Shown: positions 43,200-55,330 of the stretch, in pieces
How the letters are laid out: every line of letters starts with the position of its first letter
Position numbering within the stretch: the stretch's first letter is position 1
Source: Phytophthora hibernalis
Lineage: Eukaryota > Oomycota > Peronosporomycetes > Peronosporales > Peronosporaceae
Reading direction: 5' to 3'
DNA: 64,000 nt
NCBI GenBank assembly: GCA_012656075.1
Contig: JAAKBF010000324.1
Coordinates: 1,302,001-1,366,000 of the forward strand
The notes under the pieces: generated by a model
Told to the model about the DNA's origin: nothing
Seen by the model: only the letters and a program-made list of their open reading frames with translations
The model's database searches: none
Translations under genes and position numbers: made by a program

Positions 43200-46000
43200 C
43201 GTATGGTCCTTCGTTTGGTGGGAGCCCGGCGTACCCGCAGCCGCTGTACGACCAGGCTGCTTTTCAGCGGTCGTATTCCTTGTTGGTTCTGCCAACTTCG
43301 ACCCCGTCTCGTTTCGTGGAGGTGACGTCGCCCTCGCGGGGACCACCTCCTCTTCCAGATAAGGGCCGTCGCCTTGAGGATCGTGGTACGTCTTCAGACG
43401 ACCCACATAGAACGTCGGGTGCGTCGTCAACGACTTAGACAAGTCGATCGTGTAGGTCGCACCATGCTTGACCAGGACCGTGAAAGGTCCAATGAAGCGG
43501 TGGTTCAGCTTGTTGCTACCAACGGAGCTTACCCGATTTAGTGGTAAGTTCCTAGTGTCAAGTAGGACTAGGTCACCCACAGTAAACACGTTTTTTTTCT
43601 TCATGTTTGTCAGAGTACTCCATTTGTTTATCTTGGGCGGTAGCCATAGCATCCCTAACCCGGCTTTTGATATTCAGCCTATCATCGACAAAGGTCTTCA
43701 TTTGCTTTTGAAATGAGACCGGTGTCACCGTATCGAGGACTTTAGCGAGATGAACCATCTTGCTCGGACGGCAGACAAACACCAGGATGCTGGTGTTGCC
43801 TTGGGAGTCAGCCGGTAGTCCGAAGACGAAGTCAAGACTCATTGACTTCCAGCAGTCCGCAGATACAGGCAGACTCTGAAGAGGAGCCGAAGCGTGGCCC
43901 ACGGGCTTCACACGCTGACATGTTTCGTATGTCTTGACGTACGTGACGACCCAATTGTACATGTGGGCCCACCAGAAGTGCGTCGACACGGAGAGGAACG
44001 TCTTTTCCCGGCCAAGGTGGTCACTTGAAGGCGTGTCGTGCACCTCAAGATGTATGTCATACTTCAGATCTTCGGCGTTCGCAACGACTACTCTACGATG
44101 GTCGACTGGGTCTACGCGGAAGTAGAGCAACCCGTCTGACCACTTATAGCGGTGTAGGCGCGAACGCTGCCTCGGCAAGAGCCATGTGAACTTGGCCTCC
44201 TTCCTGCAGAAAGGTAGCGGACGGTAGCGGCAAGCGTCTCGTCGTCCAGATACGCCATGCGTATCCAATCATAATAACACTCCAGGATCTCGTAATGTGA
44301 GCCAGTTCGTAGTCTGGACGTCGTAACAGCGCGTCGGCAAGCATGTTCAGCTTGGCTGGCTTGTATTCAAAGCGGAAGTTGTATTCCGCGAAGAACGACT
44401 GCCAGCGCGCCATTCGCTGTGACTCGTGTGGCGAATTAGTCGCCACGCGTCGTCGGTGTAGATCACAAATGGTGTTGAGCCCAGAAGATACACCCGAACT
44501 TCACCAGGGCGTACTTCATTGCGAGGAGCTCTTTATCGTACACAGGATAGTTCCTCTCGGCTGCCTTAAGCTGGCTGGACTGGAACGAGATGTCTCGTGT
44601 CCGTCCTCGTCGCTTTGCAGCAGCGCGCGACCGATTGCATAGTCGGATGCATCGACGACACTGAACGGCTTCGTCTCGTCCGGCAGATCCAGGACAGGCG
44701 CGCACTGAAGGCTCGCCTTGATGTTGACAAACGCGTCCTGGTGGTGGCTTTCCCAATGCCACTCAATGTCCTTCTTTAATAGGTCGGACAAGGGCTTTGC
44801 CAACCCGGCGTAGCCTGCATTGTACTTGTGCAAGTAGTTGGCCAAACCCAACCACCTACGCAGATCCTTTTGAGATCTTGGCGTCGGCCAGGCTGAGATG
44901 GATCGGACCTTGTCGGGATTAGCCCGCACGCCGACGACAAAACAGCCGAGAAACTTGATTTCTCCGGCGGCAAAGACGCACTTGTCGATGTTGGCATAGA
45001 GCTTTTGGCCCTCATGATCTCAAACACTCGACGGAGGTGCTCAATATATACCTCAATAGCCGTCTTGCCTTCCTCGACACGGCTATGGTCGAAGATGTCG
45101 TCGAAGTACGTCTGCGTGATGGCGCGCAACGGTCGGAACTGCTGCGTGACCTAGCGATTGAAAGTCGCTGGGGCATTGGACAGGCCCTGCGGCACCACAA
45201 GCCATTCCCAAAGCATCCCGCTAAGGGTGCTGACCGCGGTGAGCGGTATGTCGATCTGATGCATCAGGATCTGGTAGTATCCGTCCACCAGATCCAGTGC
45301 GCTGTATAGCTCACAGCCGGCCATGTTGTTTAAAAACACATCCTTTCGAGGGATGGGTGTCTGAGCCGGCACAGTCGCGCTGTTCAGCTTGTTATAAGCG
45401 TGAGCCAGACGCCACTTCCCGTTCGGCTTGCGAACGCAGAATGTGAGCGTCGAGTGCGGAGACTATGATTCTCGCACCATGCAGGCCTTCGCCTTGGCGG
45501 CAAAGAAGGCATCAATGACATCGCACTAATCACGAGGCAGTGGCCACTGCCTGGTGACGCAGTATTTGGTGCCAGGAACGAGGTCAATCTCGTGCCGCAC
45601 GCCTCGGTTCCGGAGGGAGTTGGGATGGTCGATCCTAAGACACCCCATCCGAGAATTTCTGGACCAAGGCGTAGGCCGTATCCTTCGGGTTCTTGAGGAT
45701 CTCAGAACCCAAGCGCGTTGCGCTCTGCTTCCTGAACTCCTCCAGGACGTCCTCATCCATTATAGAGGAAGTGTTCGCTTCTTCAGGAGTGGACTCCGGT
45801 CGTAGGAGTACCATCTCCGAAATCCCGCCTGCCTTCAGATCGGCTGGAAACTCACTCATCGACGTTTCTTCGAGATTCAGAAGCTCTGACATCTCTAGCA
45901 GGGCCTCTAGTTGGACCGACCCGGACTTGACCTTGCGGCCAGTCTCGCCGTCGAAGATATGATAGCATTCTTCTTCTGGCGGCGCCGAGGAGCCTTCACC
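43200..46000 (-). pseudogene. pol: E3 pol: RT, RNase H and deleted integrase
   Basis: RT runs from about 45960 to 44750 with the YFDDIF motif near 45095-45112 and PQGLSNAP before it. RNase H (44450-44720) keeps the catalytic region SVVDASDYAIG. Integrase has the HHCC finger (about 43915-44050) and first Asp in SLDFVF, but the sequence then jumps from SFQKQ to KTFVDDRLN at about 43690-43715. This removes the second Asp and the Glu compared with E1. The tail VFTVGDLVLL...FIGPFTV...HPTFYVGRLK (43360-43600) remains. Frames are broken at least six times. Confidence 0.87.
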
Positions 46001-46489
46001 GACTCAAGTTTCGTCCCAAAGCTTCGGTTTTGACATCTGGTCGAGACACTCGGCGAGGTACTCTGTTAGCCACAGCCGTCTTCTGGCGTGGTTCTTCGTT
46101 ACTCACTGCCTTATCATGCATCGGTACGGCGCCTAAGGCCTGTATTGGCCCGTGTGGAATTGCGTTACCACACTAGAGGCGCTGCTAGCGACCTCCGCGC
46201 TGGCCACGGTCTCGACCTCTTCGGTCTCATGTGGGCTTGTGCCCTCTCATAGACGGGCCTCGTCCTTCGCGGACTTCGTCGATGCCCATACGGTGCAACA
46301 ACTTGGTTCGCTGGAAGATGCTGGCGTTGCATCTTCCCTCGCGGGTCTGGATGTACCCAAGACCCCTGGGATTGCTGCAGGTTCGTTAGCAGCAGAGGCC
46401 TCCGCAGTATTCCATCGGCGTCCATTAGAGCTTCGGAGTCAGACAGAGGTGGGAACATTACTCACCAAGGCTCTGTCAGAAGCCGCAGG

Positions 46490-46860
46490 CCGGCTAGATC
46501 ATATAGCTTTGCTGCGCCAGTCGATCCAGGGCTCATGCTTTTCGAGCCATGGCATGCCCAGGATCAAGTCATATTTGTCCATATCAAGAACGAGGAATCG
46601 TTCAGTCGAGTCGAAGTCTTTGAACTTGACTGCAATATCCATAAGGACCTTAGGTACTTCTACCACAGACCGGTTGGCAAGCCTGACAGTGACTTGCCCG
46701 TTGCCTTTGCTTTCTCGCAGAGCATCGGTGTAATTGTCCCCATTCCGGGCGACCGACTGGCGGCGTGCAAAGTTCTTGGACGCCCTAGAATCAATCAGAA
46801 TTCGAAAGTGATGATTGTATCCCCATACACTTGCGTGTACTACAAGCAGCCCTCCACTGT
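46490..46860 (-). pseudogene. E3 protease remnant
   Basis: The minus strand near 46540-46620 reads FLVLDMDKYDLILGMPWLEKHEPW, matching E1's protease end; the active-site region near 46800 is IL[I]DSRAS, with Gly to Arg beside the catalytic Asp. The domain is recognisable and probably inactive. Confidence 0.75.
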
Positions 46861-47079
46861 CCTTCTTCGCTTCGAGAGTACAGACTCTCAGGGGCTAAAC
46901 CGCCATGGTGCGCACCATCCGCGCACCTCTCATGAAAGCTGAGTCTTTCCTCAGTAGGGCGCCCGCCCCTACTGGTTGCCTGCGTTCCCCTGGCCTTGGG
47001 ATAGCGGCTTCTGCCAACGACTCTTTGGACCAGAAGGGCGAGGAGGGAAACGCCTCCTTCGTCCATCCGCAGGACAGTC

Positions 47080-47880
47080 ACGTTTTATGTGCCCGACCTT
47101 TCTTCAGCCGAAGCAGCGGATGTCGTTCTGCTCGGCCAGGCCCAAATCCATAGGGACTGGACCGCCTCCAGTCCCTTGGCCGGCACTGCATCCGGCTGTG
47201 CCCATAGATGAAGAGTGCCAAGCAGACACAAGAGTACGAGCCTGTTTGTGGCTGTACTCCTCTTGGAGAGCGACCTGGACGGCCGCTTCCATGGTGTTGG
47301 ATTGCACGCGGAACAGTTGTGTGCGTGCGGGACTAACTCTCAGGTCGTCCATGAACACGGTCACCTTGATGTGTTCAGGTAGGGGGTTCCCTATCAGAGA
47401 CGCCACGAGTACTCGCATCTCCTGGATGTACTCGTGCAGCTCACGCTTCCCTTGCTTACAGGCGAGGAAGCGCGAGTGCTGGCGATACTCATATTTCGCC
47501 GGTAGAAACGCGGCTCGAAGCTGGTCACACAGCTGAGACCATGATGTGAAACATCCAGGGCTTGTCGCTTCGCGCGTATACGATCAAGTATTGGCTCGAT
47601 CACCGAGATTGGAGACCGCAAAAGCGACTCGAGGTTGCTCGGACGAGAGAAGAGCTGCGTCCATCGCAAGCTCGACTTCTCGAGTCCAGAAGTGAAGGTT
47701 TTCTCCTATCTTTCCGTCATATGACTGAACCTTCAGCTTCAACAGCTTGGGCTGCATCGGCCTTGGCTCCGAAGGCCGGGCCTGCCGGTTGCCCTGCTCA
47801 TGGGCGATAGGCACTTGCTCATAAGCATCGAACGCACTCACGCGTTCGACCTGCTCGGCATGCGTTGACATTACCAAGCT
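47080..47880 (-). pseudogene. gag: E3 gag with broken zinc knuckle
   Basis: The minus frame at 47584-47877 has the capsid start (SYDGKIGENLHFWTREVELAM...VAFAVSNLG), homologous to E1. 47104-47418 continues with HIKVTVFMDDLRVSPARTQL. The knuckle CFG-x-RKVGHIKRDC follows, but its second Cys codon is TGA (47104-47106), truncating the protein at a zinc-binding residue. Confidence 0.82.
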
Positions 47881-48054
47881 CTGCTAGGCATCTCTTCCGA
47901 AGATGCCTACCATCTTCCGGACCAACTCGAACTGCGAGTGGGTCAAGTGAGGAAACTCACTGCGATCTATGGTGGCTCACTTCTTGAGACCTCAGAGGAT
48001 CCGGTGGCTCAATCTACCTGTGTACGTGTAGGATTGACTACAAGTGTTACCAAG

Positions 48055-48371
48055 TGTGACGGGGGTCACACAAGCACCTTGCTTGAGGAAGCGTAGCTTC
48101 AAGAGTATACAAACTCATAGTGAACGGCAGCTCACGAGCTCCTGGTGTGCGGGATCTGAGTGGCTAGAATAGCGTTGCTTAAAGACTGAGTGTATTTGTA
48201 GGTGTACCTTTAATTGGTCTGTTATACAATTTCTAAGTAACCTATATTTTGTTCTATATGTAAAATGAACTGTTGGCTGTGGCACGTCGGTGACGTGGCC
48301 ATGGTGTGTTCCACTCCATAAGTAACGTGGAGTCGATGTGTATCCATCTTAGAAGAGTGACCCTGCTACGC
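48055..48371 (-). repeat. E3 5' LTR (about 317 bp)
   Basis: On the minus strand it ends with GTCACA at 48055, near-palindromic TGTGACGGGGGTCACA, the same ending as E1's LTR. The first bases, CGTAGCAGGGTCAC at about 48371, have drifted from TGTAGTGGGGTCAC in the 3' copy. The leader that follows (48036-48046) matches the window's first bases. Confidence 0.75.
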
Positions 48372-48439
48372 TCAGCTTGTTGCCCTAATGTCCAGTATGT
48401 GGAAGGCTTCGCGATGATCTTCAACCCGTCTAGAGAACC

Positions 48440-48700
48440 TGCACCTGTGTGATTTGGGTACGTACCTGACGGAGCAATAGCAACGCCGTATCTGAAAAAC
48501 AAAACGACGGCGAGAGCGTCGTGAGCGAGAACGAGGTGGAGAACCTACGACTTGAGGCCAACACGTATAGTTTTGGCGTCGCACCTGTACCTGATTGAGG
48601 AGCATCGACGTATGTTATGCCGCCCATGGTAAATACAGCGGCGAGAGCGCAGTGAGAGAGAACAAGGTGGAGGACATGCGACTCGAGGTCACAGGTGTTG
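48440..48700. repeat. Two-unit tandem repeat of about 125 bp
   Basis: GCACCTGT...GCGGCGAGAGCG...GAGAACAAGGTGGAGGAC-type sequence occurs twice with diverged copies (about 48442-48565 and 48580-48690). Origin is unknown; it sits between E3 and the Y repeats. Confidence 0.6.
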
Positions 48701-48738
48701 CCCTGGCCTCTGGATTTTAAATCCAGAGTCTACCAGGG
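48701..48738. repeat. Nested palindrome
   Basis: CTCTGGATTT, one T, then AAATCCAGAG, enclosed by CCCTGG and CCAGGG. It forms a 10-bp stem with an outer 6-bp arm. Confidence 0.8.
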
Positions 48739-49290
48739 ATTGCAACCTTGGTGTTGTGATTCTCAGAAAACGTCGTTAGTTCGGCTTCCACGCAACAGCA
48801 CAACAATTCGCCGAGTCAGGTCGGCGATGTTGGGCTTGCGCAGGGTTCCTGTCAGTTCCCTTTGCGGTTCGCCCCAGCCGGGTTCAGTTAAGTGTTGTTA
48901 CCAACAAGCACCAAGCTCCGAATTCTCTAGAGACTCGCCTGAGCGAGACAGTCTCCGTGCTAAAGGCTGTGCCCTCCACCAAAGCATGGACGGCAGTGCG
49001 CGAGCGCTTTACAGATCACCAGACGCAGATTACGCCCAGCTAGGAGGTTACGGTGTGCTGGGTTGTGCAGACCCACCGGCTTGTCGAATCGACGAGACCT
49101 GTCTTCGCTTGGTATCGAGAAGTGCCCACCCCGGGCCGACCTTGATCTCTTGGCCCTACCACACGGCCCTCTACATGCTATGCCTCTCGGGGAACAACGG
49201 CAGACATAATGCAGCCCACGCAGGGACTTACCGGAAAAGTGTACGCTGTTCTTGGACTTAGAAGATTCTGCTCTGTTTGTTATCTCTATG
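48735..49290 (+). repeat. Y repeat, copy 1 (LTR fragment)
   Basis: From GGTGTTGTGATT onward it matches the reverse complement of 53950-53670. Its right half (48900-49290) matches 49850-50190. It lacks the TGTGGCG start seen in the inverted copy, so it is truncated. Confidence 0.7.
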
Positions 49291-49804
49291 TCTTTGCAGA
49301 GCCCCTTCGGGCTCTTCCCTATCTTCTTCTATCGGTCCTATACAAATAACTAATGAAATGGAGTCGTTAGATATCTCCCTGCTACTCTTCCCTCAGCTCC
49401 GTCCCTTGGTGTCGAGCTGGTTTCCTACCTCTCGGCGACTCTTCGCCCATATCCTGATTTATCACCCCAGTTGGTATATCTCCCTCGAGGCATATTCTCG
49501 CCCAGTCGACTTTCGCCGAGTCCAACTTTCGCTGAATCGATTAATGCCGAATCCGTCCATCGATGAGTCCGTCCTTCGCTGAGTCCAGATAAGTGCGATC
49601 CCCGCTTAAATCCGTTCCCTGTTGAGTGCGATGTATCCACTTGGCGGTGTACCCACTTGGTTGTGTACCCTCTTGATCCTCTTGAGTGCGATGTGCTGTG
49701 GTGTTGCAAAACTCACAATTTCGTCAGACGTGGATTCTACCTTACTTACGCTGAGTTATTCCCAAGCGATTCGGCCCTTCCGGGTCAGGTAGTGTCTCAC
49801 TCTC

Positions 49805-50190
49805 GTTGAATGACAGGCAACCAAGCCAGCCAATCTTCCAGGGTCAGCCGAGTTCTGCTGACCACTGTACTTAATCCCGTGTCCTCCACCAATGGGTGGA
49901 CAACAGCGTGCGAACGCTTTTACGAGGCAAAAGCCTTTCGACTGAAAGTGCAACGGCACCAGGGCTATCCGACGTACCGACTCGCCGAGTTCGGCAAGAT
50001 TTCTTCTTCGCGCGTAGCGAGACACACCCTACCCCGGGCCGACCTATTCTCTTGTCGCTACAAGTCAACACCCTTCAAGCTATGCTTCTCGGGTGTCAAC
50101 GGCAGGCAAAATCCAGCCCGTGCAGGGACTTACCGGAGAGGTCTACACTTGTCTTGGACTTAGAAAATTCTGCTCTGTTCGTTCTGTTAT
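49805..50190 (+). repeat. Y repeat, copy 2
   Basis: Aligned with 48900-49290 (GTGTCCTCCACCAATGGGTGG, GCAGGGACTTACCGG, GGACTTAGAAAATTCTGCTC). The flanking sequence to about 50265 also resembles 49290-49370 (AATGAAATGGAGTCGTT), so the repeat may extend further. Confidence 0.7.
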
Positions 50191-50940
50191 CTTCTGATGA
50201 CCTGAAAGGTCCTTTTCTTGGTTTCCTACATATCCTTTACACATATCAAATGAAATGGAGTCGTTTCAACCTCGTCCAACTCCTCAGCCGAGTTCGCTGG
50301 CTCTGAAATCCAGTTGATGCCCCTTGAGCTCGGCCTCTGTCCGTTGGCGCGTTCCCATACGATCTACTAGTATGCGGTGGTCGTTATGGATCTCCGTCGA
50401 CCCTTCAGCCGAGTTCCGCGTCTCTCCCGCGTCTGCGCCGCCCCTCCAGCCTGGTGCCGACTGTTGAGCTCGGCTAATATCCGGACAACCGTATCCGGAA
50501 GATCCGCCGAGTCGGTACCGGGAATTTCGGTTCCTAAGTTCCCACTGGGTCGTACTGTTGACCTCTGCTCCTTAGACTTGGCTCGGACTCCTTTTAACGT
50601 AATCTTCTGGTCCAAAGACCGCGCTTTTGTGGGCATAGCCGAGTCACTACCGTGCATCATCACTCCTAAGGATCCACCACTCCTAGGTCAGGAGGGTCTA
50701 GTTGAGGCGTGTGCCGAAACTCGAAATTACTAGCCCCGGTTATGATGCGAGCCGGGCTGGTGAGCGTTAAAACCTTGTTCAGTCGCTTTCCATCTTGTGG
50801 TAGACCATACCGTTGGCAGTTGTAATACTGCCCGATGCCTCTCCTTCACCACCATCGTCTTCGGTTCGTGTTCTTCCTGGGATTATTGGCAGGTATGCGT
50901 ACTGACTCGTTGTGTTCTCTAGACTGTCACCTTCTCTCTT

Positions 50941-53745
50941 TCCCCACCATGTTGTCACCTCCACAAGATGAGGATCCGTCCGCCGAGTCGGGGGTTAGTG
51001 GGACCAGCGCTTCAGAGGTCGGCAATGGTCAGGAGAACTCGGCCATTGATCTGACAACTTCCCAGGAGACTGGTCCTGATTCTGAACCACCCTCTCGCAC
51101 GAATCCTCCTCGTTCGTCGAGTCCGCCAGACGACACCACTTCGGACGCTATACATCAGTCGGGCTCGGCAGAACGAGTGAGCCTTGCTTCTCTTGAGATC
51201 CATCTACACGAGGAGATGACTCCACGTCGGGCTGAGAATGCCGAGTTAGCTCGTTTGATTGGATTTGTGCTAACTCGGCCTCCTGAGCTGTCGAACCGCA
51301 TTCATCGTCACGCCGTACTTAATTCTCGAAGTACCGAGCAGATATTGGACGCGCTGCGTGGTGATTACCAACTCGCCGATCGGCGGCGGTAGCCGCGCTT
51401 CAAGCCGATCTTCATGCTGTCAGCACAATGAATACTGCTCTGACTCGTCGGCTGGACTCGGCTGCAGTCTCGAAGGTTGAGTTGGAATCCCAGCTTAAAG
51501 TGACCCAGAAGGAGCGTGACATCAGAAAGGTCGAAGTCTCTATTGGCGTCACTCCGCAAAACTCTAGCTGAGTCGACTGCTGCTCTTACCCAAGTGAAGC
51601 AGTCTCAACAAGCCGAAGTCGACTCGGCTTTTGCTCACGTGGCCGACTTCAGACAACAAGTAACGGATCGCGATACGCAGATCGAGTTGCTTCAAAAGGC
51701 TATTGCTGAGAAGGATTCGGCTTTCTCTATACTCCAGGGTATTGCTTCCAAACACTTTCAGCAGCTCCAGGAGTCGGCTTGAGCATTGTGTGATGGTAAC
51801 ACCCAACCTATCCGCTTTGCTCGGGCAGTAATTGCCGATCAGCGTGCCGTCATCCTTCGTCAGAAGCGAGTGATTCAGCGCCAAGGAGTCATTCCAATGC
51901 ATGACCCAAACATGGCTGCTGCCGGCGGGGTGGAAGCTCCGGGATTAGCTTCAGCTGACTTGCTCCTTAATGCTCGTCTTTGTCGGTTATTAGCTGAGAA
52001 GTTCCCGGAGATATCCGTCACTCCCAAAAACGAGGCTCGGACCATCGAGTTAACCCTTCGTCCTCGCCATGTCGCTTCCCTTCCGGCTCCTGGAGCTTCG
52101 TGTACGTCTTCCACATCTGCGAGGACGCTCACCGCCGTGGTCGACTTGGCTGCTCAATCTTCAAGTTCCGGTCGCGCCCAGGCACGACGAGCCAAGAGCA
52201 TCGAGGCTCTTCGCCGGACTCCTCTGGCCTGGTTGAATTCCCATGAGCGGTTGCGGCGATATGCCAATCCCAAATCTCTTACGGCAGCTGGGTCTCGTAG
52301 ACGTAAAGTACGCCCACCTATTCAGCCGTACTCTCGCCCGCTTCCAGGTGAGGAGGGATACGAGAGGGCCAATGCTCTGCTAGGGGTCCCGACCCATTCT
52401 TAGCTGAGGTAATGACGACGTCGGACAGTGAAACACTCCATCCTTCAGCTTCAGTATCCCATTCTTCGTCTCGGCTCCAATCTCAGCCTTGCCGTCAACC
52501 CCCTAGTGCTGCCACTGGGTATTTTTCGGAAGGTGATGTTCTTTCGACCGGAGTCGACGGGTATGATTCTCCAGCCTCGCCGAGTGTCACTTCGCTTATC
52601 ATAGATAATGCTATGGAGCTGGAGGTTGATGCTTCCGCTGAGTCTCTACCGGCACAGACCATTCAGCAGGATTCTGTTGTGACTTTGTCTTCAATTTGCC
52701 CGGATGCTAGTGTTGAAAAATCCACCTCGGTGCTTGATCTCGGCGAAGTTATTTCGACGGAGGTGGACTCGGCTGATGCTGGTCCAATCTCGTCTACTTC
52801 GTTGTCAACTTCGTCTCCATTGGGTTCGACTTCAACTCCTAGTTCGGTTCCAGTGTCTGCTCCATTGGTCAATTCTGACTCGGCGAACCTCCGTAAAGTG
52901 ACTCGGCTACAGGATTGTTCCGGCTTACAATCCATGGCTCCAGCTCGGCTAAATACTCCTGCTAGCTCCGTGGAAATGAAATCACCTTCAGGCCGCCCCT
53001 TGCGTATGGCTGCTGCTACTGCTCGCCAAGTAAACGCTCAGCTACTGGAGACTCTTGGCACATCGGATCGGAAGGTGCTTGGACTAAATCACTCGGGTAA
53101 TCGTCAACATTCGGCTTCACTCAACGCTGGCAGCTCGGCTGCTGATCCTCTCAAGTTTTCGGATGAATCGTCTGAGGACATGAATGACTCAGCTGACGCC
53201 GATGAAGAGTCTGCTGCGGAATCAGCGGACGACGACTCGGACGCCGACTTGAGCCAAGTTGGGCGCGTGAAGATTTCTCCCTCATTGGAGTTCAAGAAAC
53301 TTTTCTCCAGTAGTAACGAAAGTGATACCAACTTGGCTGAGGTTTCTGGACATTCAACTGGTTTAGTTATCAGCCAGGTGCCGCCTCAAGGGAAAATGAG
53401 GAGCTATTTGGCTGCTGGTCGTGTACCACCTGGGACGCTGAGTCAACGAAGAAAACCAAGTCGGGTAAGAAGAAGAAGCACAAGCATCGCCACAAGCACA
53501 AGCGTAAACATCGCTCTCCTTCAGCTTCGTCTCATTCTTCGAAGCCTCGCCGACGACCCAGTTCTGACTCGGCGTATGTAATTTTCCATGGAGCTGCTGC
53601 GATCGCACCTCCCAACTCGGCTTCAGTCCAATCTTGTCGTAAGATCCCGACATCTTGCTCAACAGATAAAACGTTGAGTAAACGCGCTCGCGCGCTGCCG
53701 TCCATCCTTTGGTGGAGGGCACAGGGTTTTGCACGGAGACTGCCC
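50941..53745 (+). pseudogene. Orphan Y-region ORF: acidic/Ser-rich, coiled coil, Lys/His-rich tail
   Basis: Segments in shifting frames are: 50950-51392 (Ser/Pro/Asp-rich, with AIDLTTSQE and a helix ELARLIGFVLTRPPEL), coiled coil 51393-51782 (ESQLKVTQKERDI, TQIELLQKAIAEKD), 51786-52403 (helical, Arg-rich) and 52412-53470 (Ser-rich with alternating acidic stretch near 53150-53260). After a shift, KKTKSGKKKKHKHRHKHKRK (about 53450-53510) follows and the reading ends near 53740. It could be a gag or an antisense gene of a Y element; composition resembles the X antisense gene. Confidence 0.5.
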
Positions 53746-54036
53746 CGCTCAGGCGAGTCTCTGGAGAGTTTGGAGCTTGGTACTTGGTGGGAACAACACT
53801 CAACTGAACCCCGACTGGGGCGAACCGCAAAGGGAACCGACAGGAACCCTGCGCAAGCCCAACATCGCCGACCTGACTCGGCGAATTGTTGTGCTGTTGC
53901 GTGGAAGCCGAACTAACGACGTTTTCTGTGAATCACAACACCACACTGTCACGTGGGGATGTAATCCGCCAATCAGAGCACGCTGATCACTTTCCTTCAG
54001 CAAGGGCAACCTTGTAGACTGGCGACCGAGCACTCA
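53650..54036 (-). repeat. Y repeat, inverted copy with LTR start
   Basis: The minus strand starts TGTGGCGTTGGGTTTTGAG at about 54036, the same first 90 bases as the X LTR, then TGTGGTGTTGTGATTCACAG and the Y sequence down to about 53650. It faces the two direct Y copies, with the orphan ORF between them. Confidence 0.75.
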
Positions 54037-54039
54037 AAA

Positions 54040-55330
54040 CCCAACGCCACATTGGCGTGCTTGAAGTGTCTGGGGTGCTTGAAGTGCTTGAGATGGTAGG
54101 GGTGTCCAAGGACCCCAGTGGCAGTTGCTTTGCCATCCGCTAATGGAGTGTTGGCGAGTGGTTCGCAAATGGCAGGGTGGCGTGGATATTTGGTTGGTAT
54201 GGCACGACGTAGCAAGTTTGAGGAGGTATGCAGACTGAAAGGAAAAATCCGGGACCCAAGCCGTCGAGGGTTGTCCCAGGAAATATATTAGACCGTTTAT
54301 CCCCAGACCAAGACACCGGCGGAGAAACCAGGGCTTCAAACTTTGAGGCCACCAAACACGACTTTGACTCAAAGTCGTGTTTGGTGGAAAAATTCCAACG
54401 GCTCTCATTACAGCACCTTTAATACAACGCAACGCTTCGTCCTTCGTGCACCTTTATTAGCATACAGCAGTTTTATTAGATTGCTGATTAAAACGCCTTT
54501 AACTATTGAGCACCTTTAAAGATGTGCACACGCCAATCTAACGCGAAGCGAACGTTCTTTGCGAGGCCTCCACGCCACACCAGTTTCTCGTTGGCACCGG
54601 GGTTACCATGACGTTTATTTGTTATGGCTTCTATCGGAAAGGTAACTTACGATAAAGGAGGCTCCATACCATAAAATATCGGACTCGAGGACCTCATCGG
54701 ACTTATGTACGGCACACAGATTTTCTAAGGATAAGCAAAGTGCCAAAACGTCTAGCTGGTACTAGCTATTGCCGCGTTTAGTGGAGACAACATCTGATGT
54801 GAAAGTTTAAAGAGCCCCTTTCCGTCCAGTTTATAGGCGGTAGGCAATGGCCTGAAATGCCCTCTGGGTTGAGAAAATCGATCCTTTCTATTTGTATGCA
54901 ATTTAAGCCTTAGAGCCATGTGCTCTCGAGCCGGTAAATTCAATAATGATACCCGATTTCGGGGATCGTTCGGATAATTAGGCATCTGTCCGGATATCGC
55001 AAGACAAATCATCACTATTATGCGTGCCTATTGGTTGCTTATTTGCCAGTAAGAACTTGCTACTTGGGCTTGGATAGACATGCAGCGATCCAGTGGCTAT
55101 CCGCTTCCCACTTTCAACCAAGCTATCGCCGACGGCGGGTCGCCGTCCTCAGTCTCTCTTTTTCACCGCTACTGCGAAGATGTCATCCATAGTCTCCAAG
55201 CCAAACACAGAACGCTGAAGTTGCGCTGGATGTGCCAATAGCGGTTCCTGTCGCCGTGCGTTCTCCGGTCCCTCTCTTCGACGGTATCCCCGGTCACCTT
55301 TTAGCCGAGCCACTACCCCGAACTGAAATG
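54040..55330. other. Interval without a supported gene, containing a hairpin
   Basis: AT-rich DNA with short repeats (CTTGAAGTG near 54060-54090). A perfect hairpin occurs at 54349-54387: 17-bp arms CCACCAAACACGACTTT and its reverse complement, with 5 bases between. No ORF is credible. Confidence 0.6.

Larger units (their letters stand above)
25905..48371 (-). mobile_element. E3: E1-type gypsy element on the minus strand, split by nested element X
   Basis: LTR copies at 25905-26165 (3' end, truncated) and 48055-48371 (5' end) are in the same orientation and share long identical stretches such as GTGGCACGTCGGTGACGTGG. Between them lie gag (47100-47880), PR, RT, RNase H and integrase remnants down to about 43200, and a plus-strand antisense gene. 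Removing X (26342-39995) and a Z repeat (about 41689-42436) leaves about 8.1 kb, close to the inferred 8.2 kb of E1. The integrase core is deleted and most frames are broken, so E3 is dead. Confidence 0.8.

Noticed and set aside
48701..48760. tRNA-like anticodon arm (TGGATTTTAAATCCA)
   Set aside because: No matching D-arm, T-arm (GTTC) or acceptor stem around it; treated as a palindrome.
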